Of a DNA stretch of 64,000 nucleotides, positions 43,422-51,188 are shown piece by piece. Made by a program: the position numbers and the translations under genes. The first letter of the stretch is position 1, and every line of letters starts with the position of its first letter. Source of the DNA: an uncultured Acidimicrobiales bacterium (GTDB lineage: Bacteria > Actinomycetota > Acidimicrobiia > Acidimicrobiales > SHLQ01); contig CAKZVC010000033.1 of NCBI GenBank assembly GCA_937922235.1, positions 19,910 to 83,909 on the forward strand, written 5' to 3'. Below the pieces are notes generated by a model. It was not told where the DNA came from. It ran no database searches and worked only from the letters and a program-made list of their open reading frames with translations.

Positions 43422-43811
43422 CTAGCCCCGGATCGTCATGTGGTCGATGATGATCTGCTGACCGATCTCGAGCTGAGACCCGCCGGTGAGGACTTTGAGT
43501 TCATCGACGATGGGGCGAACGTCTTCGCCCGGACGAGCGACTTCGCTCGCAATAGCCCACAACGTGTCGCCCGGGCGCACAACGTAGACCTCGATTGCGT
43601 CGACGATCTCGGCATCGGGCGACACCGGCTGGACTGGACTGTTGGCTGCTGCGTCACCGCCGAAACCAACAAAGGCGATGATGATGACCAACCCGAGTAC
43701 TGCGGCGAGCAGCAGGTTGATCGACGATGCAGGCGTGCTCGGTGCCGGATGGGTACGAACACGAGGGCGAACGGTGACTGGCTGGGTCTGGGTCGTGAAA
43801 GTCATGGTCAT
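43422..43811 (-). CDS. LysM-domain SOS cell-division inhibitor (ChiZ/YneA-like)
   Basis: 129 residues from ATG 43811 (AGGAGA SD, 6 bases before the start). Short N-terminus, one transmembrane helix (about 29-50: INLLLAAVLGLVIIIAFVGFGG), then an external LysM domain (EVYVVRPGDTLWAIAS...GQQIIIDH). Divergent from lexA exactly as mycobacterial Rv2719c/ChiZ, Corynebacterium DivS and Bacillus YneA, which block division during the SOS response. The shared region has four SOS boxes, so LexA should repress it. ChiZ hydrolase activity cannot be read from sequence. Confidence 0.85.
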   Translation of the reverse strand: MTMTFTTQTQPVTVRPRVRTHPAPSTPASSINLLLAAVLGLVIIIAFVGFGGDAAANSPVQPVSPDAEIVDAIEVYVVRPGDTLWAIASEVARPGEDVRPIVDELKVLTGGSQLEIGQQIIIDHMTIRG

Positions 43812-43856
43812 CAGTATTCTCCTGGGGTGTGACACTCACCGGGAAACCGTTGAAAC

Positions 43857-43872
43857 GTCAGTGTTTTCTGAC
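43857..43872. promoter_or_regulatory. Inverted repeat in LysM leader
   Basis: GTCAG-TGTTTT-CTGAC, a 5-base stem 46 bases before the LysM start. Part of a leader with several palindromes. Confidence 0.3.
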
Positions 43873-43896
43873 ACATTTCTTCCGGATTTCCCAGAG

Positions 43897-43922
43897 GATC
43901 GAGCGGCCGCAGCCGCTCGATC
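43897..43922. repeat. Perfect 11-base-stem hairpin, LysM–lexA gap
   Basis: GATCGAGCGGC-CGCA-GCCGCTCGATC. Strong enough to fold in RNA. On the minus strand it would sit in the 5' leader of the LysM transcript. Confidence 0.75.
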
Positions 43923-43944
43923 GAAAGGACTGGCCTCCACCCCA

Positions 43945-43962
43945 CTTCGAGAATTCTCGAAG
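43945..43962. promoter_or_regulatory. Perfect 18-base palindrome CTTCGAGAATTCTCGAAG
   Basis: In the LysM–lexA divergent region, distinct from the LexA boxes. Size and perfection suit a dimeric regulator. Confidence 0.55.
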
Positions 43963-43988
43963 GTCCTTGACCGGGTACGGTTGTTCGG

Positions 43989-44002
43989 CGAACATGTGTT
44001 TG
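43989..44002. promoter_or_regulatory. LexA (SOS) box 1
   Basis: CGAACATGTGTTTG, 13 of the 14-base pattern (CGAAC-N4-GTTCG) with one mismatch in the right arm. Confidence 0.65.
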
Positions 44003-44028
44003 GCGAACTTCCGTTCCCTATGTATAGT
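44000..44028 (+). promoter_or_regulatory. lexA promoter
   Basis: TTGGCG (44000-44005), 17-base spacer, TATAGT (44023-44028), the best -35/-10 pair before lexA. It overlaps SOS boxes 1, 2 and 3, as expected for auto-repression. Confidence 0.55.
44004..44017. promoter_or_regulatory. LexA (SOS) box 2
   Basis: CGAACTTCCGTTCC, one mismatch to CGAAC-N4-GTTCG, inside the lexA promoter spacer. Confidence 0.6.
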
Positions 44029-44029
44029 T

Positions 44030-44043
44030 CGAACAGTTGTACG
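44030..44043. promoter_or_regulatory. LexA (SOS) box 3
   Basis: CGAACAGTTGTACG, one mismatch. Just downstream of the -10. Confidence 0.6.
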
Positions 44044-44058
44044 ATGCAACACTGATAT

Positions 44059-44072
44059 CGAAAGTTTGTTCG
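44059..44072. promoter_or_regulatory. LexA (SOS) box 4
   Basis: CGAAAGTTTGTTCG, one mismatch, in the lexA 5' leader. Confidence 0.6.
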
Positions 44073-44122
44073 ATATCGACGAAGTACAGCCCAACGAACT
44101 CCAAAACCACGAAAGCGACATC

Positions 44123-44755
44123 ATGAGCGGTACCAATCTGACCGAACGCCAGCAGTCGATCCTCGACTTCATCGATACCCAAAACCGGGAGCGGGGCTAT
44201 CCCCCGTCCGTAAGGGAAATCGGCGCAGCCGTCGGCCTCACCTCCCCATCCACCGTGCACAGCCACCTCAACACGCTCCAGAAGCTGGGCTACCTCCGAC
44301 GTGACCCGTCGAAGCCTCGCGCCATCGAAGTGCGCTACGACCCGAACTCCGGCGCCGTCATGGAACGCGCTGCGGTCACCCACGTGCCGCTCGTGGGCGA
44401 CGTCGCCGCAGGCACCGACGTGCTCGCACACGAGAACGTCGAAGAGCTCATGCCACTGCCAACGGAATTCACCGGCGAGGGCGAGCTCTACATGCTGCGT
44501 GTTCGCGGCGAGTCGATGATCAATGCCGGCATCCACGACGGCGACTTCGTCGTGGTCTGCCGCCAGAACACCGCCCAGAACGGCGAGATCGTCATCGCCG
44601 GAATTCCGGGCGAAGAGGCAACCGTCAAGACCTATAGCGCAAAGGGCAACACCGTCACGCTGCTACCAGCGAACGACAGCCTCGAGCCGATGGTCTTCGA
44701 ACCAGGCGAGGTCGAAGTCTTCGGCAAGGTCGTGACCGTCCTTCGCCGCTACTAA
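44123..44755 (+). CDS. lexA: LexA repressor
   Basis: 210 residues from ATG 44123 (MSGTNLTERQQSILDFI); the longer upstream frame runs through the SOS boxes and is not coding. N-terminal winged helix-turn-helix (about 1-65: PPSVREIGAAVGLTSPSTVHSHL), self-cleavage site Ala96-Gly97 (DVAAGTD), nucleophile Ser131 (RGESMINAG) and general base Lys169 (EEATVKT). Repressor of the SOS regulon including its own gene, the LysM gene and recA. Confidence 0.98.
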   Translation: MSGTNLTERQQSILDFIDTQNRERGYPPSVREIGAAVGLTSPSTVHSHLNTLQKLGYLRRDPSKPRAIEVRYDPNSGAVMERAAVTHVPLVGDVAAGTDVLAHENVEELMPLPTEFTGEGELYMLRVRGESMINAGIHDGDFVVVCRQNTAQNGEIVIAGIPGEEATVKTYSAKGNTVTLLPANDSLEPMVFEPGEVEVFGKVVTVLRRY

Positions 44756-44897
44756 TCAGCCGTAGCCATATGACCGGAGGTGAAGCGAGGTCAGCGCTTT
44801 ACCTTCGGTACAGGTTCAACGCACCCGGCAATACTCACCTTGTCGATAGACGAGGTCGCTTTCGCTCACCGATGGAGCTCCTTGACGGATGTTGCGG

Positions 44898-45269
44898 CTA
44901 CGTCGCCGAGCTTTCGCTTCCCAGGCCCTTGTAGTGCCAGGCCGCGATTCCAGCGACAATCAATCCGTCCAGTAGCGCCAGTCCCTGTCCTAACGGACGA
45001 CTCACCATTCCCGTCACGACGACAACGATCATGAGTATTGGGTATGGAGCGATCATCGAGAGGTTCAGCTTCGCCAACTTTGCCGTATCGACCTTGGGAA
45101 GAAGCGCCAAGATAATCAGTGCATGCCTGAGGATGAGAGCGCCAATACCGATCAGCAATAACAACCCGCTTGCGGTCCCGAAGATGGCGTTGGCCATGAG
45201 TGGCAAGCGGAGTTCGTGGGACATCTCGCGCTGCGAGAGTGTGATCGAAGTCATGTCGGATTCAGTCAT
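44898..45269 (-). CDS. Small membrane protein, about four helices
   Basis: 123 residues from ATG 45269. The frame continues far upstream (to 46205) but that stretch is antisense to the AraC gene and not coding. Polar N-terminus, then hydrophobic segments at about 26-58 (two helices), 72-89 and 97-112. DoxX- or DUF-type membrane proteins look like this, but no family is assigned. Divergent from the AraC regulator, with tandem 20-base repeats between them, so regulation by AraC is likely. Confidence 0.65.
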   Translation of the reverse strand: MTESDMTSITLSQREMSHELRLPLMANAIFGTASGLLLLIGIGALILRHALIILALLPKVDTAKLAKLNLSMIAPYPILMIVVVVTGMVSRPLGQGLALLDGLIVAGIAAWHYKGLGSESSAT

Positions 45270-45286
45270 GTTTAGCCTTGCTCTAG

Positions 45287-45326
45287 GTGGCCGTTGCTTG
45301 TTCGAAGTGGACGTTGCTTGTTCGAA
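45287..45326. promoter_or_regulatory. Tandem 20-base direct repeat (probable AraC operator)
   Basis: Two adjacent copies of GTGGCCGTTGCTTGTTCGAA (45287-45306) and the same with one change (45307-45326). Tandem direct repeats about two helical turns apart suit an AraC-family activator with two DNA-binding halves per monomer. Located between the AraC gene and the divergent membrane gene. Confidence 0.6.
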
Positions 45327-45369
45327 GAATGTGCAGACCCGGCCATGCAAGCCAGGAAACGCTATTAGT

Positions 45370-46113
45370 GTGAGTCTGGTGAGTGGCGAGCGGTCCGCAA
45401 GTGAGTCGATGCTCGTCATCGATGCCGGACGGATCCTGTTCGTGACAACGGTCGGCGAGGTGCCAGAGCATCGTGCGATGGTTCCTCTGTTTGCTGCTGG
45501 TCTCGATGGCGAGTACGGGATCACCGTCGGCGGAGTTGAGCGACGCTTCCGCACATCGATCGCCCCGGCCGACCTTGTCCGTCGAGTAAACGGTTTTGAA
45601 AAACGTATGGCTGTCATGGCGATCGACCCTCTTTTAGCTCCGGCCATGCCCGCAAGCCCGACGCTCTGCCTCGAGGCTCTGGACGACCTCGTCGAAGACT
45701 TCAGCCCAGCCGCATGGGTGAGATTGTGTTCAGCCATCGGGCTCGCCAAAACCGATGCCGAACACCCGGCTGAGCTCGTCGAAGCAGTGCGCCTCGTGAG
45801 GCAGTCCAGCGAGGAGAACGTTCCGGGCAAAGCGATAGCGAGCGAGGTCGGTTTCTCTCTATCCCATCTGCAGCACCTCTTCCGAATCCACCTTGGGACA
45901 TCGATGCGTTCGTACCGAACGTGGTGCCGATTCGTGAGACTCGCGAGTGCCACAGCCGAAGGACAGAGCCTCACCGCGGGCGCTTCTACAGCGGGATTCT
46001 TCGACTCGGCACATCTCACGCGATCCTTCAACCACACCTTTGGCGTCCCGCCGTCGTTCGTATCCGGTAGCGAAGTCAAGATCCACGTCGTGTCCTCGAG
46101 CCAAGAACTCTGA
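45370..46113 (+). CDS. AraC-family transcriptional regulator
   Basis: 247 residues from GTG 45370; GTG 45379 or ATG 45409 are possible alternatives, since the longer open frame runs through the membrane gene's antisense. C-terminal double helix-turn-helix (about 150-235: GKAIASEVGFSLSHLQHLFRIHLGTSMRSYRTWCRFVRLASATAEGQSLTAGASTAGFFDSAHLTRSFNHTFGVPPSFV) is the AraC/XylS signature. The N-terminal domain is short and has no cupin motif, so an unusual effector domain. Probably acts on the divergent membrane gene. Confidence 0.85.
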   Translation: MSLVSGERSASESMLVIDAGRILFVTTVGEVPEHRAMVPLFAAGLDGEYGITVGGVERRFRTSIAPADLVRRVNGFEKRMAVMAIDPLLAPAMPASPTLCLEALDDLVEDFSPAAWVRLCSAIGLAKTDAEHPAELVEAVRLVRQSSEENVPGKAIASEVGFSLSHLQHLFRIHLGTSMRSYRTWCRFVRLASATAEGQSLTAGASTAGFFDSAHLTRSFNHTFGVPPSFVSGSEVKIHVVSSSQEL

Positions 46114-46215
46114 ATGCGGCGTCTCACAACAACAGTCTGAACACCGACCGCCAACCACGCTTGTACATTCGAACGACGCCCAGTCCGGAAACGTTGAGTT
46201 TCCACACCTCTTTAG

Positions 46216-46265
46216 TGGTGGCGGGGGCAGGATTACACCTGCGGCCTTCGGGTTATGAGCCCGAA
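46216..46265 (-). pseudogene. 3' fragment of initiator tRNA(Met)
   Basis: Reading the minus strand from 46265: anticodon stem-loop TCGGG-CTCATAA-CCCGA (CAU anticodon), variable region AGGCC, T-arm GCAGG-TGTAAT-CCTGC (loop of six instead of seven, TTCGAAT degraded), and the 3' acceptor ending CCCCGCCACCA. The 5' acceptor and D-arm are absent, replaced by unrelated sequence. GGG/CCC anticodon pairs mark it as initiator-type. Non-functional; probably a recombination scar at a tRNA attachment site. Confidence 0.7.
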
Positions 46266-46305
46266 GACGTTGTCCATGACTTTCGAAGCAAGTCTTCGTC
46301 AGCGC

Positions 46306-47373
46306 CTAGACGCCGGTTCGGAGTAGTTCTTCTAGGGCCTGATAGGCCATCACCAAGGGCACCTCATTGAGGTGCTCTTGTTGCGTATGGGCCAAGGTTG
46401 CGTCCCCGGGCCCGAAGTTCACCGCAGGGATGCCCTGTTCGGCGAAGAACGCCACGTCGGTCCAACCAAGCTTGGCCCGCACGAGGATGTCGTTGCGCCC
46501 AATAAACGAGGCCATCAGAGGATGGCGCAGATCGGGTCGTGCTGGTGGCGACATATCGGTCAACTCAAGCGTGTCGCCCTCTTCCATAAACGGAGCGACA
46601 ACCGAGCGTACGTACGCTTCAGCCTCAGCAGGCGTGCGGTCAGGTGCGAAACGGTGGTTCACGGTGACGCTCGCAGCATCGGGCACGACGTTGCCCGCTA
46701 CTCCCCCGTCAATGAACACGGCCTGCAGCGCTTCTCGGTATTTGCAGCCATCGATGACCGGCTCGCGGAATGGCAAGTCATCGAGGGTGGCGAGCAGCGC
46801 ACCCATCCGGTGGATTGCGTTGCGACCCATCCATGGGCGAGCGGTGTGGGCCCGTGCGCCGCGCAGAGTGATCTTGGCCCGCATGGTTCCTTGGCATCCA
46901 GCTTCGACTACGGCGTCGGTTGGCTCGCCCAGAATGGCAACATCTGCTGCGAGCAGATCGGGGACCTTCTCGAAAAGCTCACGCAAGCCATTGTGTTCGA
47001 TCGCTACCTCTTCTCGGGCGTAGAACACATAGGTGACGTCGACCATTGGCTCAGTGACCGTGCGTGCGAGCTCGAGCATGACTGCGAGGCCGCCCTTCAT
47101 GTCGGAGGCGCCGAGCCCGTGGAGGACCTGTCCCTCGATTCGAGCGGTTGCGTTGTTATTGACCGGCACCGTGTCGAGGTGCCCACCGAGCGCAACGCGG
47201 AACTTGCGGTTTAGGTTGGTGCGAGCAACCACATTGTCGCCAATGCGAGTGACTTCGAGGCCAGGGACCTTTGAAAGCTCGGCCTCAAACCAGTCAGCGA
47301 TTGGCCCTTCCTCGAAACTCACCGACGGCATGTCGATCAGGTCGGCGGTCAGTTGCAGAAGCGGATGAACCAT
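46306..47373 (-). CDS. dapE: Succinyl-diaminopimelate desuccinylase
   Basis: 355 residues from ATG 47373 (MVHPLLQLTADLIDMPSVSF), 10 bases after the dapC stop. M20 di-zinc peptidase: GGHLDTVP (His ligand and catalytic Asp), ASDMKGG, catalytic Glu in REEVA, GEPTDAVVEAGCQG and C-terminal PGDATLAHTQQEH. Last step of the succinylase branch of lysine/DAP synthesis, feeding both lysine and peptidoglycan. Confidence 0.95.
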   Translation of the reverse strand: MVHPLLQLTADLIDMPSVSFEEGPIADWFEAELSKVPGLEVTRIGDNVVARTNLNRKFRVALGGHLDTVPVNNNATARIEGQVLHGLGASDMKGGLAVMLELARTVTEPMVDVTYVFYAREEVAIEHNGLRELFEKVPDLLAADVAILGEPTDAVVEAGCQGTMRAKITLRGARAHTARPWMGRNAIHRMGALLATLDDLPFREPVIDGCKYREALQAVFIDGGVAGNVVPDAASVTVNHRFAPDRTPAEAEAYVRSVVAPFMEEGDTLELTDMSPPARPDLRHPLMASFIGRNDILVRAKLGWTDVAFFAEQGIPAVNFGPGDATLAHTQQEHLNEVPLVMAYQALEELLRTGV

Positions 47374-47383
47374 ACGTCGCAGG

Positions 47384-48502
47384 CTAACCGGCGGGCATTG
47401 CGGCGAGTCGGCGTTCGAGCTCGGCGATTGCGTCATCATCTTGGACGACGGCAACACGGATGTAGTTGTCGCTGACCTTGCCGTAGAAGTCGCCAGGAGA
47501 GACGATCAGGCCGACATCTCGGGCAAGCTTCTCGGCCCAATGCCACCCGTCGCCACCAGGGGTCGGAACCCACAGGTAGAACCCGCCGCCCGGCATCGTG
47601 GCCTCGAGCCCCATCTTCGCCAGGAACTCGATCATTGCCTGCATACGACGCTTGTAGGCCGCCTTCTGTGCGGTGACATGCTCTTGGTCGCCAAGGGCAA
47701 CGGCGGCCGCGTGCTGAGTTGGACCTGGAACCATGGCACCAACGTGCTTTCGGATCTCGCGCAACCAATGAACGAGCTCGGGGTCGCCGGCGTAGTAGCC
47801 AGCGCGGACACCGGCCAGGTTGGAACGCTTCGACAAGCTGTGGACTGCGAGTACGCCGTCAAGGCCATGCTGGAGGATTGTCTCCTTTGGCCTGTCCCAC
47901 GTGAACTCGATGTAGCACTCGTCGCTGATGACCGGGACACCGTGTGTACGGCCCCATGCGGCGGCAGCACCGAGGTCATCGATGCCTCCGGCAGGGTTTC
48001 CTGGTGTGTTGATCCAGAGCAGCAGCGCCCGGTCGATGTCGGCCTGATCGATCGCGTCGAGACGGATCCGCCATTGGTCGTCGACTGGTACGGGCACGGC
48101 CCGGCAGCCGGCAAGATCGGCGCCCATCTCGTAACTCGGATAGCTCACGGCGGGATACAACACCGTGTCTTTCGATGGGTCCTTGAGGTGAAGCCAATGT
48201 GGAAGGCCAGCAACAAACTCTTTGAGACCGACGGTTGCGCCAATCTGGTTGAGCGGGACAGTCACAGCACATTGGCTTGAGAGCCAGTCGGCGGCGGCTT
48301 GGAGGAACTCTGGAGTTCCCGTTGATGGTGGGTAGCCACGCTCTAGGCCCGAGCTCGCGAGCGCGTCGACGACCGCCTGAGGAGGGGCATCGTGGGGCGC
48401 TCCGATCGACATGTTGATGGCCGTTCCGTGAAGCTCGACCGCCATGTCCTTGAAGGCGTTCAGACGGTCGTAGGGGTATGGCGGGAGGACGTACTGCGTC
48501 AT
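47384..48502 (-). CDS. dapC: N-succinyldiaminopimelate aminotransferase
   Basis: 372 residues from ATG 48502 (MTQYVLPPYPYDRLNAFKDM). Fold-type I PLP enzyme: NTPGNPAGG, SDECYIEF and the Schiff-base Lys in HSLSKRSNLAGVRAGY. Acts just before DapE. The 11-base gap to hflX upstream and 10-base gap to dapE make one operon. Confidence 0.92.
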   Translation of the reverse strand: MTQYVLPPYPYDRLNAFKDMAVELHGTAINMSIGAPHDAPPQAVVDALASSGLERGYPPSTGTPEFLQAAADWLSSQCAVTVPLNQIGATVGLKEFVAGLPHWLHLKDPSKDTVLYPAVSYPSYEMGADLAGCRAVPVPVDDQWRIRLDAIDQADIDRALLLWINTPGNPAGGIDDLGAAAAWGRTHGVPVISDECYIEFTWDRPKETILQHGLDGVLAVHSLSKRSNLAGVRAGYYAGDPELVHWLREIRKHVGAMVPGPTQHAAAVALGDQEHVTAQKAAYKRRMQAMIEFLAKMGLEATMPGGGFYLWVPTPGGDGWHWAEKLARDVGLIVSPGDFYGKVSDNYIRVAVVQDDDAIAELERRLAAMPAG

Positions 48503-48512
48503 GGACGCAACT

Positions 48513-49940
48513 CTAAACGGCAGTGTCCTCGTCGGCTCGGTCCGGGTCGGCTTCTTCCCAGGGTTCGTCGGGTTCAACAATCATGCTGTCGCCAATCAAG
48601 AACTCGCGTAGTCGCCCTTTGGAATCAGGGTCGAGCCGAGCTCGAACTGTCATGCCATTGTCACCAGCGAGCTCGGTGAGCACCTGACCTTCACGGTGCA
48701 CCTTGGCCAGCACGTCGCCGCGGTCGTATGGGATCACGAGCTCAACAAGCTCGGTCAGCGAGCGAAGTCGGTCGCTGATCGTCTCGAGAAGCAGATCGAG
48801 CCCGGTGCCGTCATGGGCAGACACGCCGACCGATCCCGGATAGCGGCTCTGCAGGCCCGAAATATCGGGCTGCAGGTCGATCTTGTTGAACACCATCAGC
48901 TCAGGGACGTCGGTGGCGCCGATGGCGTTCAGCGTGCGACGAACCGCATCGATGTTGCCCTGCACGTCTGGCGCTGAGGCATCAACGACGTGCAGCAGGA
49001 GGTCGGCGTCGATGACGACATCGAGGGTGCTTTTGAACGCCTCGACCAACTGGGTGGGAAGCTTGCGAACGAACCCAACCGTGTCGGTAAGGAACACCAT
49101 CTCGCCGCCGCGCATCGACAGCTTGCGGGTGGTGGCGTCGAGCGTTGCGAACAGGCGATCTTCGGCGAGCACATCGGCGTTTGTGAGACGGTTCAGCACC
49201 GACGACTTGCCCGCGTTCGTGTAGCCCACGAGCGCCACCCGACGATTCGACGTGCGCTTTCGGGCCTTCGACTGGACCTCACGGTTCTTGGCCAGCTTTC
49301 GAAGGTCGTCCTCGAGCTTATGCACTCGTCGGACGAGGCGACGCCGGTCGACCTCGAGCTGGGTTTCACCAGGACCGCGCGTACCGATGCCGCCGCCCTG
49401 TTGGGAGAACGTGCGACTTGAGCTACGCAACCGCGGCAGGCGGTATTTGAGCTGGGCCAGCTCGACCTGCGCCTTGCCTTCCGTGCTCGAAGCGTTCTGG
49501 GCAAAGATGTCGAGAATGACGGCCGTGCGATCGAGCGCCGACCGTCCGAGAAGTTTCTCGAGGTTGCCTTGTTGGGCCGGGCTGAGCTCGTCGTCAAAAA
49601 CGACGGTGTCGGAGTCGACCGCAAGCGACATGTCTTTGATCTCTTGCGCCTTGCCCTTGCCCACAAAGGTCGCGGCGTCCGGAGCTTGGCGGCGCTGGTG
49701 AATGCGACCAACCTCATCGGCGCCTGCGGTGTCGACGAGCAGCGCGAGCTCATCGAGGGACGCGTCAGTTTCGTCGGCGCTGCCGTCGGGCATCGTGACG
49801 CCGACTAGGACGATGCGCTCTCGGAAACTTCTGTCGATGAGACCGGACGACTCGCCGCCGTATTCGCCAAACGCTCCACGGTGATCAGAGGTGAAATCGG
49901 TCGGGTTGACCTCGCCCGAGCCCGAATAATCGTCACCCAC
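48513..49940 (-). CDS. hflX: GTPase HflX
   Basis: 475 residues from GTG 49940 (GAGG SD 6 bases upstream); overlaps the dapF stop by 8 bases. HflX-type N-domain with the glycine-rich GGGIGTRGPGETQLEVDRR, then the GTPase domain: G1 VGYTNAGKSSVL, G2/G3 region FATLDATTR...DTVGFVRKLP and G4 NKID. Known to split and rescue stalled 70S ribosomes. A longer frame to 50012 is not needed. Confidence 0.93.
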   Translation of the reverse strand: MGDDYSGSGEVNPTDFTSDHRGAFGEYGGESSGLIDRSFRERIVLVGVTMPDGSADETDASLDELALLVDTAGADEVGRIHQRRQAPDAATFVGKGKAQEIKDMSLAVDSDTVVFDDELSPAQQGNLEKLLGRSALDRTAVILDIFAQNASSTEGKAQVELAQLKYRLPRLRSSSRTFSQQGGGIGTRGPGETQLEVDRRRLVRRVHKLEDDLRKLAKNREVQSKARKRTSNRRVALVGYTNAGKSSVLNRLTNADVLAEDRLFATLDATTRKLSMRGGEMVFLTDTVGFVRKLPTQLVEAFKSTLDVVIDADLLLHVVDASAPDVQGNIDAVRRTLNAIGATDVPELMVFNKIDLQPDISGLQSRYPGSVGVSAHDGTGLDLLLETISDRLRSLTELVELVIPYDRGDVLAKVHREGQVLTELAGDNGMTVRARLDPDSKGRLREFLIGDSMIVEPDEPWEEADPDRADEDTAV

Positions 49941-50745
49941 GAGGTACCTCGATGCTGGCGACGAAGGTTGCCGGCCCATGAAGGACAGCGCTGGTCCGTT
50001 CGGTCGTGGCAACGTCGATGGTCGCTGCGCCTCCAGGCATCACGACCGTAACCCGCTCGCCGGCGAGTCCCCATTCGTGCACCCGTTGGGCGGAGACAGT
50101 CGCCCCCGAACCGCAGGCTTGAGTGATGCCTGCACCGCGCTCCCAAACAGAGAGCTCGATCTGGTCATCGCCGCTCTGACGAACAAAATGCGCGTTTACA
50201 CCGTGCGGGAAATGCGCTTCGATCTGCGGGCCGACGAGGGCTAGGTCGATAGAGGCCGGGTCGTCCACTTCGAGCACCACGTGCGGATTGCCAACCGCCC
50301 CGATCGCCCAACGATGCACCTCGCCAAGCCCGTCGATGCCATCGAGAAACGACGTAGTCCGGGGCTCGTCACCGGCGGTTACGGGCCCCATATCGGCAGC
50401 CACTGATGCAGTGGACGGATCGTCGGTCGGCGATAGCGAACACGAGCGCACTCCGGCAAGCGTGTCGACACCGATTTCGAGTGAGGTGACGTTGCGGCGC
50501 ATCGCAACGGCTTGCACAAAGCAGCGAAGCCCGTTGCCAGAGATCTCCGCTGACGATCCGTCAGCGTTAAACAGCCGCATCACCACCGTTGATCCAGTGT
50601 CGATGCCAAAGATCAGGCCGTCTGCTCCGAGGCTTGTACGTCGATCGCATAGCTCGACGGCCAGTGCCGGGGCGCGTTCAGGGATCTCGTCAACGAAGGT
50701 GACGAGAAAGTCGTTTGCTAATCCGTGGTGTTTAGTGAGGTGCAT
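49933..50745 (-). CDS. dapF: Diaminopimelate epimerase
   Basis: 270 residues from ATG 50745 (MHLTKHHGLANDFLV). PLP-independent epimerase; catalytic cysteines in SGNGLRCFVQ and ACGSGAT, both present. Converts LL- to meso-DAP. Same transcript as hflX–dapC–dapE. Confidence 0.95.
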   Translation of the reverse strand: MHLTKHHGLANDFLVTFVDEIPERAPALAVELCDRRTSLGADGLIFGIDTGSTVVMRLFNADGSSAEISGNGLRCFVQAVAMRRNVTSLEIGVDTLAGVRSCSLSPTDDPSTASVAADMGPVTAGDEPRTTSFLDGIDGLGEVHRWAIGAVGNPHVVLEVDDPASIDLALVGPQIEAHFPHGVNAHFVRQSGDDQIELSVWERGAGITQACGSGATVSAQRVHEWGLAGERVTVVMPGGAATIDVATTERTSAVLHGPATFVASIEVPRG

Positions 50746-50864
50746 TCGGATCCAGTATGGCCGACGCATCCCCAGATCAACATCGGCCCGAGCGTTGAGG
50801 CGGCGGTTGCGACCGTACCACTTGGCCTATTGCTGCTCTACGTGTGGCCTGGGACGCTGGAGGT

Positions 50865-51188
50865 ATGTGGAAGGAAGACGACGCTCCCCCGCAGCGAGCT
50901 AACGCATTGCCGAGCTCAGTTCGCCGTGCCCACACGGCGGCCCGACGACCAAAGATCGCCCATGTGTTCACGGCGCTGTCGTCTCTCTGCGGCGGATTCG
51001 CTGCGCTCTTCATCACGATTGCGTTGACATCGGGCATGTGCCTTGGCGATGCCTCCGATTGCGGAGCCGTTGGCGAGGCCACCCTCCTCTTTGGCATCTT
51101 CACCGTTCCGATCGGTGTAGCGCTGGGCGCAGTCATCGGTGGAGCGCAAGTTGATCGAGCAGCTAGGGCCTACCGACCAGAGATGTAG
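50865..51188 (+). CDS. Small membrane protein with two helices
   Basis: 107 residues from ATG 50865. Two hydrophobic helices (about 36-57: VFTALSSLCGGFAALFITIALTSG; about 72-92: LLFGIFTVPIGVALGAVIGGA) with two Cys in the loop between (MCLGDASDCG). The 3' end overlaps miaA by 26 bases in convergent orientation. The SD GGAGG is only 1-2 bases from the ATG, so initiation may differ. Function unknown. Confidence 0.55.
   Translation: MWKEDDAPPQRANALPSSVRRAHTAARRPKIAHVFTALSSLCGGFAALFITIALTSGMCLGDASDCGAVGEATLLFGIFTVPIGVALGAVIGGAQVDRAARAYRPEM

Noticed and set aside
44898..46205. 435-codon minus-strand reading of the membrane gene extended through the AraC gene
   Set aside because: The upstream part is antisense to AraC and lacks hydrophobic or domain features; the gene is restricted to 44898-45269.
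46216..46265. Intact tRNA-Met gene
   Set aside because: The 5' acceptor and D-arm are missing and the T-loop is one base short, so only a fragment is called.
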